From Sedimentisphaerales bacterium (GTDB lineage: Bacteria > Planctomycetota > Phycisphaerae > Sedimentisphaerales > SG8-4): DNA of 15,009 nt. Positions 1-6,500 of this stretch are shown piece after piece; the stretch's first letter is position 1, and every line of letters starts with the position of its first letter. Below the pieces are notes generated by a model that ran no database searches, was not told the DNA's origin, and was given only the letters and a program-made list of their open reading frames with translations. Location: the NCBI GenBank assembly GCA_016932895.1, contig JAFGCA010000699.1:1-15009 (forward strand), given 5' to 3'. A program made the position numbers and the translations under genes.

Positions 1-71
1 CCCGCCCGGCCCGACAGCAGAAAACCCGGCGTAAACGCTCGTCCAAACGCCGCCGGAACCGAAAACCGTAG
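1..71 (+). CDS. Possible 3' end of an upstream gene with a basic C-terminal tail (partial)
   Basis: Reading from base 3, the frame stays open to a TAG at 69-71 and encodes about 22 residues, nearly half of them Arg or Lys, with the core KTRRKRSSKRRRNRKP. Strongly basic tails of this sort are common at the ends of RNA-binding proteins such as helicases and pseudouridine synthases, but nothing here identifies the family. The repeat that follows begins exactly at the stop, as expected for an intergenic element placed after a gene. Frame 1 is also open (to a TGA at 76-78), so the choice rests on composition only. The gene begins outside the window. Confidence 0.35.
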   Translation, partial: RPARQQKTRRKRSSKRRRNRKP

Positions 72-131
72 CGCGTGAAGCGTGAAGCGTATCTCGCAGC
101 AACCGTCGGTTCACGCAGCGGGTACCGCGCG
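71..131. repeat. Palindromic repeat, copy 1 (CGTGAAGCG family)
   Basis: GCGTGAA at 73-79 is the exact inverse of TTCACGC at 110-116. Between them lies GCGTGAAGCGTATCTCG. The order of blocks (GCGTGAAGCG, TATCTCG, ACCG, TTCACGC, GGGTA, CGCGC) is repeated in the copy at 225-290. It looks like a dispersed intergenic repeat, or a structured RNA motif, placed directly after the upstream stop codon. Confidence 0.6.
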
Positions 132-224
132 TTTGCGTCCCTTTGACCGTTTCCGGCGAAAAAACCGCCAAAGGGATGGAGTTGGCGGCGTCACATTGCC
201 GAGAAAACAGGAAACCGAACTTAA

Positions 225-290
225 CGCGTGAAGCGTATCTCGTGAAGCATATCTCGTAATGACCGACGCTTCACGCGGAGTAGCCCGCGC
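225..290. repeat. Palindromic repeat, copy 2, with a 14-bp tandem duplication
   Basis: GCGTGAAGCG at 226-235 is the perfect inverse of CGCTTCACGC at 267-276. Within it CGTGAAGCGTATCT (227-240) is followed immediately by CGTGAAGCATATCT (241-254), a tandem repeat with one difference. The block order matches the copy at 71-131. The repeat covers the upstream-most ATG of the trkH frame (259), which argues that the ATG is not the real start. The 93 bases between the copies (132-224) show no recognisable feature. Confidence 0.65.
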
Positions 291-303
291 ACTGGTATCA
301 GGG

Positions 304-1830
304 ATGAGAAACAGATTTCAACGGCTCAACTGCATTCTGCACTTCACGGGGCACCTGCTCGAAGTGCTGGGCGCCGTGCTGCTTTTGCCGCTGGTGGTCG
401 TGCTGGTGTATTGGGGCCGGCGCGGCGACGGCTGGGGCACCGTCAACGCGTTTATCGTGCCGGCGGCGGTCTCGGTGTGTGTCGGCTTCGTCCTGCGGAA
501 CGTCTTCACCTGCCAGGCCCTGGACACCGTCGGCTCGATGCTGACCTGTGCGATCGGCTGGCTGGCCTGCTCGGCCGTGGGGGCCCTGCCCTTGGTGATG
601 GCTCTGGGCTGCAACTACCTGGACGCCTACTTCGAGGCGATGAGCGGCTTTACCACCACGGGAATCACCGTCTTTGCCGGCCTGGACCGCATGCCGCCGA
701 GCATCCTGTTCTGGCGCGCCCTGACCCAGTGGCTGGGCGGGCTGGGCATTCTGTCCTTCTTCCTGATCGTGACGTTTCGCGCCAGCAGCGCCCATCACAT
801 CTTCGGAGCCGAAAGCCACAAGATCTCGGCGACGCGCCCGGCGCCGGGGCTGTTCAACACGCTCAAGATCCTCTGGCATATCTACACCGGCCTGACGCTC
901 CTGGCGGTCCTCGTGCTGGCCCTCGCGAAGATGCCGGTCTTCGATGCGGTCTGTCACGCCCTGACGGCGCTCTCGACCGGGGGCTTTTCCCCCCACGACG
1001 CGAGCATCGATTTCTACCGCTCCAGCGGCCACGCCCACTACCGGTTCATCGAGTACGCGCTGACCTTCTTCATGATGCTGGGCGGGATCAACTTCCTGAT
1101 CCACTACCGCGTCCTGACGCGTGATTTCAAGGCGCTCTGGGACAACATCGAAATCCGCTACTGGTGGGGACTGATCGTCGGTTTCACTCTGATCGTCATG
1201 ATCGATCACTTCCGGCAAAGCGGCGCGTTGACGGCGTTGTTCGAGAGAGGCACGTCTCCAGGCGCCGGAGAGCTCGAACAGACGTTTCGCTACAGCGTCT
1301 TCCAGGTCATAGCAATTCTCACGACGACCGGCTTCGGGACGATGGACATCGGCTCGGAGTTCTTCGGAACCGTCGCAAGACAGCTTTTCCTGGTGATGAT
1401 GGTCATCGGGGGCTGCGTGGGCTCCACGAGCGGGGGCTTCAAGGTCCTGCGCGTGGCCATGTTGAGCCGCCTGGTGCAGAGAGAGCTCTTCAAGGCGAAG
1501 GTCTCGGGCCGGGCTTCCACGGGGCTCGTGATCGACAACCGAATCGTCCCGGACGCCGAGATCCATCGCGTCGCAGCTCTTTTCTTTGCCTGGATGGCGC
1601 TGCTGGTCATCGGCGGCGGCGTCACCGCGCTGTTTTCGAGCCAGGGAACGCTGGCGTCGTTTTCGGGCATGTTCTCGGCGCTGGGCAACATCGGCCCGTG
1701 CTATATCTCCGTGGCGGACATGATGGAAATGCCCGCGGTCGTCAAGATCACGTACATCATCGGCATGCTGGCCGGAAGATTGGAAATCCTGCCCGTGTTG
1801 CTGCTGTTCTCGCCCCGCGTTTGGCGGTAG
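304..1830 (+). CDS. trkH: TrkH/KtrB-family potassium uptake channel subunit
   Basis: Inner-membrane K+ translocating subunit that works with a cytoplasmic TrkA/KtrA regulator. Counted from the start used here (508 aa, close to the usual 480-550), the four pore-loop filters typical of the family are visible: FTTTGIT (116-122), STGGFS (224-229), TTTGFG (340-345) and ALGNIGP (459-465). The end, GRLEILPVLLLFSPRVWR, matches the usual TrkH C-terminus, so the gene is complete. Hydrophobic segments run throughout. The frame opens at ATG 259, but that codon lies inside a palindromic repeat and has no ribosome site; ATG 304 begins at the normal family N-terminus (MRNRFQRLNCILHFTG) and is preferred, although its Shine-Dalgarno is also poor. 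The trkA-like gene follows after 41 bases, so co-transcription is likely. Family assignment is firm; the start is less so. Confidence 0.93.
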   Translation: MRNRFQRLNCILHFTGHLLEVLGAVLLLPLVVVLVYWGRRGDGWGTVNAFIVPAAVSVCVGFVLRNVFTCQALDTVGSMLTCAIGWLACSAVGALPLVMALGCNYLDAYFEAMSGFTTTGITVFAGLDRMPPSILFWRALTQWLGGLGILSFFLIVTFRASSAHHIFGAESHKISATRPAPGLFNTLKILWHIYTGLTLLAVLVLALAKMPVFDAVCHALTALSTGGFSPHDASIDFYRSSGHAHYRFIEYALTFFMMLGGINFLIHYRVLTRDFKALWDNIEIRYWWGLIVGFTLIVMIDHFRQSGALTALFERGTSPGAGELEQTFRYSVFQVIAILTTTGFGTMDIGSEFFGTVARQLFLVMMVIGGCVGSTSGGFKVLRVAMLSRLVQRELFKAKVSGRASTGLVIDNRIVPDAEIHRVAALFFAWMALLVIGGGVTALFSSQGTLASFSGMFSALGNIGPCYISVADMMEMPAVVKITYIIGMLAGRLEILPVLLLFSPRVWR

Positions 1831-1871
1831 ACTTGTGCCGAGGCATAGGGCCTCGTCTGGAGGTAATCGAC

Positions 1872-2567
1872 ATGTATATCGTAGTGGCCGGTGGCGGCAT
1901 GGTGGGAGGGCGCCTGGTGCGGCGTCTGCTGGAAAAGAGACACGACGTCGTGATGATCGACACGGACCGGGAGATCTGCAACAGGCTCTATGCCGAGACC
2001 GGGGTGGTCGCGGTCGCCGGCAAGGCCACCCGGATGGATATCCTCAAAGAAGCCGGTGTCGAGAAGGCGGACGTGATGGTCGTGGCGACGCCGGATGATG
2101 CGGACAACCTGGCCTGTGCGATTCTGGCCCGCAGCCTGGAGGTCCCGCGCATCATCGTGCGGATGCGCGACCCGAATTACGAGAACGCCTACCGGGTGGC
2201 CGGGGTGAACCGGATCGTCCGCGTCACCGACCTGATGGTCAACCAGATGCTGATGGAGATCGAGGACCCGCGGGTCCGGCGGATCACCACCATCGGCGGG
2301 GGCCGGGCCAACATCTTTATGCTCATCATACCCAAGGCCGCCCGCGTGTCCGGCCGGACCATCAAGGAAATCGCCGGAAACAAGGCCTTTCCCTCCCAGT
2401 GCGTCGTGATCGCGGTCTACAACCAGAGCAAAGGAGAGTTCAACATCCCCCGGGGAGAACAAGTAATCAACGAGGGCGATGAGCTGTTCCTGATCTCCAA
2501 CGCCGAGGATATCCGCAAGGTCGCTGATTTTCTGATGGCCCCCGGAGAGGCACGGGCCGGGACGTGA
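1872..2567 (+). CDS. trkA: TrkA-family potassium uptake regulator (single RCK unit)
   Basis: Cytoplasmic RCK/KTN protein that gates the TrkH channel by binding NAD(H) or adenine nucleotides. The Rossmann fold opens at residue 1 (MYIVVAGGGMVGG) with the GxGxxG glycines at 7, 9 and 12, and Asp30 at the end of strand 2 (VVMIDTD) can bind the ribose. RCK_N covers about 1-125 and RCK_C about 140-225, ending in the typical EGDELFLIS. At 231 aa it has one RCK_N/RCK_C unit, as in KtrA-type proteins, whereas E. coli TrkA (about 458 aa) has two; a tetramer or octamer would be needed to form the ring. ATG 1872 is preceded by GGAGG at 1859-1863. The frame is open far upstream (to 1164), but that part overlaps trkH and is a shadow. 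The 201 bases after the gene show no clear terminator. Confidence 0.93.
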   Translation: MYIVVAGGGMVGGRLVRRLLEKRHDVVMIDTDREICNRLYAETGVVAVAGKATRMDILKEAGVEKADVMVVATPDDADNLACAILARSLEVPRIIVRMRDPNYENAYRVAGVNRIVRVTDLMVNQMLMEIEDPRVRRITTIGGGRANIFMLIIPKAARVSGRTIKEIAGNKAFPSQCVVIAVYNQSKGEFNIPRGEQVINEGDELFLISNAEDIRKVADFLMAPGEARAGT

Positions 2568-2768
2568 CGACGGCAGCGGGAGCAACGAGCCCATGATCCG
2601 ACGCCCCGCTCAGCGCGGCGACAATACCGCATTTCGCACGTCCCCCGACGATGCAGCGTCAAGAAGGGCTGGAATTCTTTGAAGAAATCGGCACGATGGG
2701 GAGTCTATAGAACCAGAAGCTGAATCCGTGATCGATTTTAGCCCGGGGGGGTTCCGGAGTGATCGGAA

Positions 2769-3350
2769 TTGAACAGCTTATGCGACGACAATACGGTGGC
2801 CGTGGTAGGCTCGCGACAGAGCCCGCGCGAGGCCTTCGAGATCATTGTGAAGAGGCATATGAAGGACGCCTATTTCATTGCACTGGGCCTGGTCGGCAAC
2901 CGTGAGGATGCGCTGGAGCTTTCACAGGAGGCTTTTTATCGGGCGTATCGTCACTATGACCAGTTGAAGGAGAAGGGCAAATTCTTCCCGTGGTTCTATC
3001 AGATCCTACGAAACCTGTGTTTCAGCCATCTGCGCAAGCGCAAGGTCCGGCGGGCCGGCTCGCTGGACGACACGGACGGCACCCCCGGCGAACCCACCGT
3101 CGGCGATGGTTTCGACCCGGGCATGGTGGCCGAGAGAAACGAGGCCAAGGACCGCGTCTGGAAGGCCATCAGCCGGCTTGATGAGAAACATCGGGAAGTC
3201 ATTATCCTGAGACATTTTCGCAACCTGTCCTATGAGGAGATGGCCAAAGTGCTTTTCTGCAACCGGGGAACGGTGACAAGCCGCCTGTATTACGCCCGCA
3301 AAAGGCTCAAAGACATACTGGACCGTGAGAAAGGAGGTCAGCCGCAATGA
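2769..3350 (+). CDS. ECF-type RNA polymerase sigma-70 factor
   Basis: Alternative sigma factor of the extracytoplasmic-function group. At 193 aa it has only the sigma-2 and sigma-4 regions. Sigma-2 lies at about 20-90 (FEIIVKRHMKDAYFIALG, then GNREDALELSQEAFYRAYRH and FFPWFYQILRNLCFSHLRKRK), and sigma-4 at about 130-188 (LDEKHREVIILRHFRNLSYEEMA with the helix-turn-helix NRGTVTSRLYYARKRLK). A linker rich in Asp, Gly and Pro joins them. The start is a TTG with GGAG at 2755-2758 ten bases upstream; the first in-frame ATG is about 30 codons further in and would cut into sigma-2, so TTG is preferred. The stop overlaps the anti-sigma start (ATGA at 3347-3350), so the two are translationally coupled. 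The target regulon cannot be read here; I saw no convincing autoregulatory ECF promoter upstream. Confidence 0.92.
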   Translation: MNSLCDDNTVAVVGSRQSPREAFEIIVKRHMKDAYFIALGLVGNREDALELSQEAFYRAYRHYDQLKEKGKFFPWFYQILRNLCFSHLRKRKVRRAGSLDDTDGTPGEPTVGDGFDPGMVAERNEAKDRVWKAISRLDEKHREVIILRHFRNLSYEEMAKVLFCNRGTVTSRLYYARKRLKDILDREKGGQPQ

Positions 3351-3793
3351 CCTGCCAAGACCATAAGGACCTCATGATGGCTTATCTGGACGACGAGTTG
3401 GACGAGCCGCAGCGAAAGGCCTTCGAAGAGCACCTGGCCTCGTGTCCTGCATGTGCGCAGGAAATGGAGGAGTTTGCCAGGCTCAAACAAGTCACGGACA
3501 GTGTCACCCTCGTCGAGCCGGAAGATCGTCTGTGGGAGCAATACTGGGGCGGCGTCTATAATCGGGTCGAACGCAATATCGGCTGGACCCTGTTCTCGGT
3601 GGCGGGCATCCTGCTGGTCATCTACGCGGGCTTCAGAGCCATCGAGGATCTCGTCCGCGATCCGGCGGTGGGTCTGCTGCTGAAGATCGGGCTGCTCGCC
3701 CTGATCGCGGGTCTGGCCGTCCTGTTTGTCTCGATCCTCCGGGAGCGCATCTATTTCTGGAGCAAGGACCGTTACAAAGATGTCAGGAGATAA
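3347..3793 (+). CDS. Zinc-binding membrane anti-sigma factor (ZAS type)
   Basis: Likely holds the adjacent ECF sigma factor inactive at the membrane. The N-terminal 45 residues form the zinc-finger anti-sigma domain: CQDHKDLMMAYLDDELDE, then the motif HX3CX2C with His29, Cys33 and Cys36. Two hydrophobic stretches follow at about 78-98 and 108-131, and the protein ends in a short basic tail (148 aa). Only a small loop lies between the TM segments and there is no large sensor domain, so the signal may be sensed in the membrane or through the cytoplasmic domain. AAGGAGG at 3331-3337 lies inside the sigma gene nine bases before ATG 3347. Pairing with the sigma factor through an ATGA overlap makes the role fairly secure; whether it releases sigma by redox or zinc loss, or by proteolysis, is unknown. 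Confidence 0.85.
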   Translation: MTCQDHKDLMMAYLDDELDEPQRKAFEEHLASCPACAQEMEEFARLKQVTDSVTLVEPEDRLWEQYWGGVYNRVERNIGWTLFSVAGILLVIYAGFRAIEDLVRDPAVGLLLKIGLLALIAGLAVLFVSILRERIYFWSKDRYKDVRR

Positions 3794-3797
3794 GGCG

Positions 3798-4154
3798 ATG
3801 CTTCTATCAACGACGGACACGATATGTGAAAAGAAAATCGTTCGGCATCTGGGCCTCGTGCGTGGCAATACAATCCGCGCCCGGCACATCGGGCGGGACA
3901 TCATGGCCGTCTTGCGGAACATCGTGGGCGGAGAGATCACCGACTACACCAAGCTGCTGGGCGAGGCGCGCGAGCAGGCGCTGGACCGCATGGTGGAAGA
4001 CGCTCAGCGCGTCGGCGCCAACGCCATCATAGGAGTGAGGTTTTCCACGTCCGAAGTGATGGCCAGTGCCGCGGAGATCATGGTCTATGGTACGGCCGTC
4101 CTGGTCGAGCCGTTGAAAAACCGAAAAGACGACGCTTCAAAGGGTAGCTCGTGA
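3798..4154 (+). CDS. YbjQ/UPF0145 family protein
   Basis: A 118-aa soluble protein of the YbjQ (UPF0145, putative heavy-metal-binding) family. Supporting stretches are the N-terminal LLSTTDTI, the middle block HIGRDIMAVLRNIVGGEITDYTKLLGEAREQALDRM, the signature VGANAIIGVRFSTSEVM and the final strand AEIMVYGTAV. Family members form a pentameric beta/alpha ring; the metal-binding label is historical and the molecular role is not established. The frame is open from 3726, but ATG 3798 has AGGAG at 3784-3788 and lies four bases after the anti-sigma stop, so it is chosen. The position suggests it belongs to the sigma/anti-sigma operon. The Ser/Lys-rich tail after residue 105 looks disordered. Confidence 0.85.
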   Translation: MLLSTTDTICEKKIVRHLGLVRGNTIRARHIGRDIMAVLRNIVGGEITDYTKLLGEAREQALDRMVEDAQRVGANAIIGVRFSTSEVMASAAEIMVYGTAVLVEPLKNRKDDASKGSS

Positions 4155-4209
4155 GATGGCCCATTCATTTTGCGGGCGACGTGAAATGCGTCAGCCGTTG
4201 TAAGAGGAG

Positions 4210-4376
4210 TTTTGCAAAATGGAGATTAGGCTTATATTCTTCAAGGAAATCGTTGGTTTGATTTCCTTGAAGACGGGGCTTAAACGACAACTCACAAAGC
4301 AGGTACGTTCTCAGGAGGAAAAATCACGAAGGAGATTTTTCCTTCCTAAAGTAAGCCTAATTTCCATTTTGCAAAA
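4210..4376. repeat. AT-rich palindromic element, 25-bp terminal inverted repeats with inner hairpins
   Basis: The ends are 25-base inverted repeats: 4210-4234 pairs with 4352-4376 at every position, with one G-T opposition (G4224) that would be a G-U wobble in RNA. Inside are two more stems: 4238-4251 with 4260-4273 (14 perfect pairs, 8-base loop) and 4314-4325 with 4334-4345 (12 pairs, one G-U). A transcript would fold as a long closing stem carrying two arms. GC content is 63 of 167 bases (38%), far below the surrounding genes. No transposase is encoded. The features fit a miniature inverted-repeat (MITE-like) element or a structured RNA lying between ybjQ and nfeD. TAAGAG occurs on both sides (4201-4206 and 4387-4392), but not symmetrically, so a target-site duplication is unproven. 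Confidence 0.8.
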
Positions 4377-4389
4377 GTTCAGCTTCTAA
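4219..4389 (+). CDS. Small ORF within the palindromic element (56 aa, hypothetical)
   Basis: ATG 4219 follows GAGGAG (4204-4209) at a spacing of nine bases, as good a ribosome site as any in the window. The frame stays open for 56 codons across almost the whole palindromic element to TAA at 4387-4389. The product begins MEIRLIFFKEIVGLISLK, has a basic middle (RSQEEKSRRRFF) and ends in VSLISILQKFSF. I do not recognise it. Because the DNA is an inverted repeat, the two hydrophobic ends are encoded by complementary strands, and the open frame could be chance in AT-rich DNA. It ends 15 bases before the nfeD start, so its translation could affect nfeD expression. The alternative is a non-coding element in which the ATG is incidental. 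Confidence 0.3.
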   Translation: MEIRLIFFKEIVGLISLKTGLKRQLTKQVRSQEEKSRRRFFLPKVSLISILQKFSF

Positions 4390-4404
4390 GAGAAAGGACC
4401 ACCG

Positions 4405-4863
4405 ATGGAATGGCTGAAAGAGTTTCTCAAGCCCGAACTAATCTGGTTTCTGGTCGGTTTGCTTCTGCTGCTGGCGGAGTTCATGATTCCCGGGTTGATC
4501 GTCTTCTTCTTCGGCGTCGGCGCCTGGATCGTGGCGGTCTGCTGCCTGGTCACGGACATCACGCTCAATGTCCAACTCCTGATCTTCATCATCTCCTCCA
4601 TGCTCCTGTTGGTGCTGCTGCGCAGTTGGGTCAAAGGCGTCTTCACGGGCCACGTGACCGCCAGGCAGGACCTGCGGGAGGAGCTCAGCGAGTTCATCGG
4701 AGAACGGGCCATCGTGACGCAGACGATCACTCCGAAGCTGGCCGGCAAGGTCGAGCTGCACGGCACCAACTGGGTCGCCGAAGCGGACGTGGAGATCGCG
4801 GAGGGAACCGCCGTGGAAGTCGTCGCAAAGAAGAACATTACCTTTAAGGTCAAACCCGTATAG
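4405..4863 (+). CDS. Short NfeD-family membrane protein
   Basis: Partner protein of SPFH/stomatin-like proteins, thought to help organise membrane microdomains or quality control. The 152 aa contain three close hydrophobic segments (about 12-28, 30-50 and 56-74), followed by a C-terminal OB-fold domain (about 95-152) with the motif GKVELHGTNWVAEA, typical of the short NfeD form; the N-terminal ClpP-like protease domain of long forms is absent. ATG 4405 has AAAGGA at 4394-4399. The stop is 17 bases before the SPFH gene, the classic nfeD-SPFH arrangement. The upstream palindromic element ends only 28 bases before this start, so it may supply or interrupt transcription from the ybjQ side. Confidence 0.88.
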   Translation: MEWLKEFLKPELIWFLVGLLLLLAEFMIPGLIVFFFGVGAWIVAVCCLVTDITLNVQLLIFIISSMLLLVLLRSWVKGVFTGHVTARQDLREELSEFIGERAIVTQTITPKLAGKVELHGTNWVAEADVEIAEGTAVEVVAKKNITFKVKPV

Positions 4864-4880
4864 GAGAAAGGAGAATACCC

Positions 4881-5843
4881 ATGTTGGCAGAAATCGGAAA
4901 TCCCATACTGACAGTGATCCTCTTGGGCCTGCTGGCCTTTGCCCTGATCGTTCTGATCACGACCATCCGGATCGTCCCGCAGAAGAGGGCGTACATCGTC
5001 GAGCGGTTGGGCAAGTACCACAAGACCCTGGATGCCGGCTTCCACATCCTGGGGCCCTTCGTCGATCGCGTTTCCTACCGGCACACCTTGAAGGAACAGG
5101 CGTGCGACGTGCCTCCCCAGCAGTGTATCACCAAGGATAACATTGCCGTCGAGGTCGACGGGATCCTCTACATGCAGGTGGTGGACCCGAAAAAGGCCTC
5201 TTACGGCATCGACAACTACCGCTTCGCCGCCACCCAACTGGCCCAGACCACGATGCGTAGCGTCATGGGCAAGCTCGATCTCGACAAAACGTTCGAGGAG
5301 CGCGAGAAGATCAACACCGTCATCGTCGAGGCGGTGGACAAGGCCTCCGATCCCTGGGGGGTGAAGGTCACGCGCTACGAGGTCAAGAACATCATGCCGC
5401 CGCAGAGCATCAAGGACGCGATGGAGAAGCAGATGCGAGCCGAGCGCGAAAAGCGCGCCACCATCGCTGAGTCCGAAGGCGACCGGCAGGCCAAGATCAA
5501 CCGCGCCGAGGGCGACCGCCAGGAAATGATCGCCCGTTCGGAAGGCGAGAAGCAAAAGCGCATCAATGAGGCGGAAGGCCGGGCGGTGGAGATTCTAAGG
5601 GTGGCCGAAGCGACCGCCGAGGGGATTCGCAAGATCGCCATTGCGATCAACGAAAAAGGCGGTTCCGACGCCGTCAACCTGCGCATCGCCGAGCACTACC
5701 TCGATGAGTTCGGCAAGCTCGCCAAGGTCAACAACACCATGATTCTTCCGTCCGATCTGGCCGATATCGCCGGCGTGATCAAGACCGCCACATCGGTGAT
5801 GAAACATTCAACCGCCCCGGCGGCTCCCGCCTCGGCAGCCTAA
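4881..5843 (+). CDS. SPFH/stomatin-like (paraslipin, QmcA-type) membrane scaffold protein
   Basis: A 320-aa SPFH protein with one N-terminal membrane anchor (about 8-30). The SPFH domain follows at once (VPQKRAYIVERLGKYHKTLD, GFHILGPFVDRV and QCITKDNIAVEVDGILYMQV, to about residue 175) and leads into a long charged coiled coil (about 178-255). The coiled coil holds an obvious 11-residue periodicity: SEGDRQAKINR at 198, AEGDRQEMIAR at 209, SEGEKQKRINE at 220 and AEGRAVEILRV at 231. The C-terminal helix and an Ala/Pro tail complete the usual paraslipin layout. Such proteins assemble into large rings or cages at the membrane and work with NfeD proteins, encoded just upstream. ATG 4881 has AGGAG a few bases before it. 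Assignment to the family is firm; its client proteins here are unknown. Confidence 0.93.
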   Translation: MLAEIGNPILTVILLGLLAFALIVLITTIRIVPQKRAYIVERLGKYHKTLDAGFHILGPFVDRVSYRHTLKEQACDVPPQQCITKDNIAVEVDGILYMQVVDPKKASYGIDNYRFAATQLAQTTMRSVMGKLDLDKTFEEREKINTVIVEAVDKASDPWGVKVTRYEVKNIMPPQSIKDAMEKQMRAEREKRATIAESEGDRQAKINRAEGDRQEMIARSEGEKQKRINEAEGRAVEILRVAEATAEGIRKIAIAINEKGGSDAVNLRIAEHYLDEFGKLAKVNNTMILPSDLADIAGVIKTATSVMKHSTAPAAPASAA

Positions 5844-5874
5844 GCGCCGGGCACAATCCGGGAGGACCACACGC

Positions 5875-6420
5875 GTGCGTGAGAAACAGATAGATCCGGG
5901 CCACAAGGGCATCCAGAAAACCCTGTGCACGGTCGGGCCGATCCTCCTCGGGATCGGCCTCGTGCTCACCGTGATCGGGCTCGTCAGTTTCTTCATGGCG
6001 ATTGCAGGCTCCGGGCCGCCCAAGTACTTCTGGTGCGCGTTTGTGGGAATGCCGCTGACGTTCGTCGGCGGCGCCCTGACCTCGTTCGGGTTCCTGGGCA
6101 AGGTGGCTCGCTACCAGGCCCAGGAGATCGCGCCGGTGGCCAAGGACACGTTCGACTACATGGCCGAGGGGACGAAGGACGGCGTCAAAACCATGGCCGG
6201 GGCCATCGGTCAGGGCCTCAGCGAAGGGGGCTTCGGCCTGGGGGGCGGCTCGGCGACGCAGGTCCGCTGTCACAAGTGCAACGAGCTGGTGCCGGCCGAC
6301 TCGAAATTCTGCTCTCGGTGCGGCCAGCCGCTGGAAAAGAGCAAGCCCTGCCCGACGTGCGGCGAGTTGAACGACCCGGACGCCAAGTTCTGCGACAATT
6401 GTGGATACAAGTACGGATAG
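5875..6420 (+). CDS. Two-TM protein with a C-terminal double zinc ribbon
   Basis: A 181-aa membrane protein with no named family that I recognise. Two hydrophobic segments lie at about 20-43 and 52-75, followed by an amphipathic linker and a Gly-rich stretch (GGFGLGGGS). Two CXXC...CXXC zinc ribbons follow: Cys132/135 with 146/149, and Cys159/162 with 173/176 (SKFCSRCGQPL and AKFCDNCGYKYG). The ribbons are of the DZANK/zinc-ribbon type often tethered to bacterial membranes and probably face the cytoplasm for protein contacts. The start is GTG 5875 with GGGAGGA at 5860-5866. It lies 31 bases after the SPFH gene and ends before a terminator, so it is probably the last gene of the nfeD-SPFH unit. 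A role in that membrane complex is inference from position only. Confidence 0.8.
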   Translation: MREKQIDPGHKGIQKTLCTVGPILLGIGLVLTVIGLVSFFMAIAGSGPPKYFWCAFVGMPLTFVGGALTSFGFLGKVARYQAQEIAPVAKDTFDYMAEGTKDGVKTMAGAIGQGLSEGGFGLGGGSATQVRCHKCNELVPADSKFCSRCGQPLEKSKPCPTCGELNDPDAKFCDNCGYKYG

Positions 6421-6459
6421 CCACCAACGCCCTATAAAAACAAGTTGTGTAACACTCCC

Positions 6460-6490
6460 AATCGCCCTTGCTCCCGTGAGGGCGATTTTT
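6460..6490 (+). terminator. Rho-independent terminator after the zinc-ribbon gene
   Basis: AATCGCCCT at 6460-6468 pairs perfectly with AGGGCGATT at 6479-6487 across a 10-base loop, followed by TTTTT (and CTTTT) on the plus strand. The minus strand lacks a T-run after the hairpin, so it serves mainly the plus-strand operon; the convergent ZIP gene ends at 6501. Confidence 0.82.
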
Positions 6491-6500
6491 CTTTTGCCGC

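Noticed and set aside
298..1566. Long minus-strand open frame (422 aa) opposite trkH, and similar long frames opposite most genes
   Set aside because: These are antisense shadows common in GC-rich DNA. Their products are rich in Arg, His, Asp and Gly without domains, while the plus-strand frames carry clear family motifs.
1164..1871. N-terminal extension of the trkA frame
   Set aside because: It overlaps the well-supported trkH gene in another frame, is Arg/Gly/His-rich, and the RCK fold starts exactly at ATG 1872 with GGAGG upstream.
2568..2768. ECF-type autoregulatory promoter before the sigma gene (GGAATT near 2671, GTCT near 2702)
   Set aside because: The spacing is too long for the usual ECF promoter layout (about 15-17 bases) and the boxes are imperfect.
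4201..4392. TAAGAG on both sides of the palindromic element as a target-site duplication
   Set aside because: The copies lie at unequal distances (3 and 10 bases) from the inverted-repeat ends, and a 6-base purine-rich match near ribosome sites can arise by chance.
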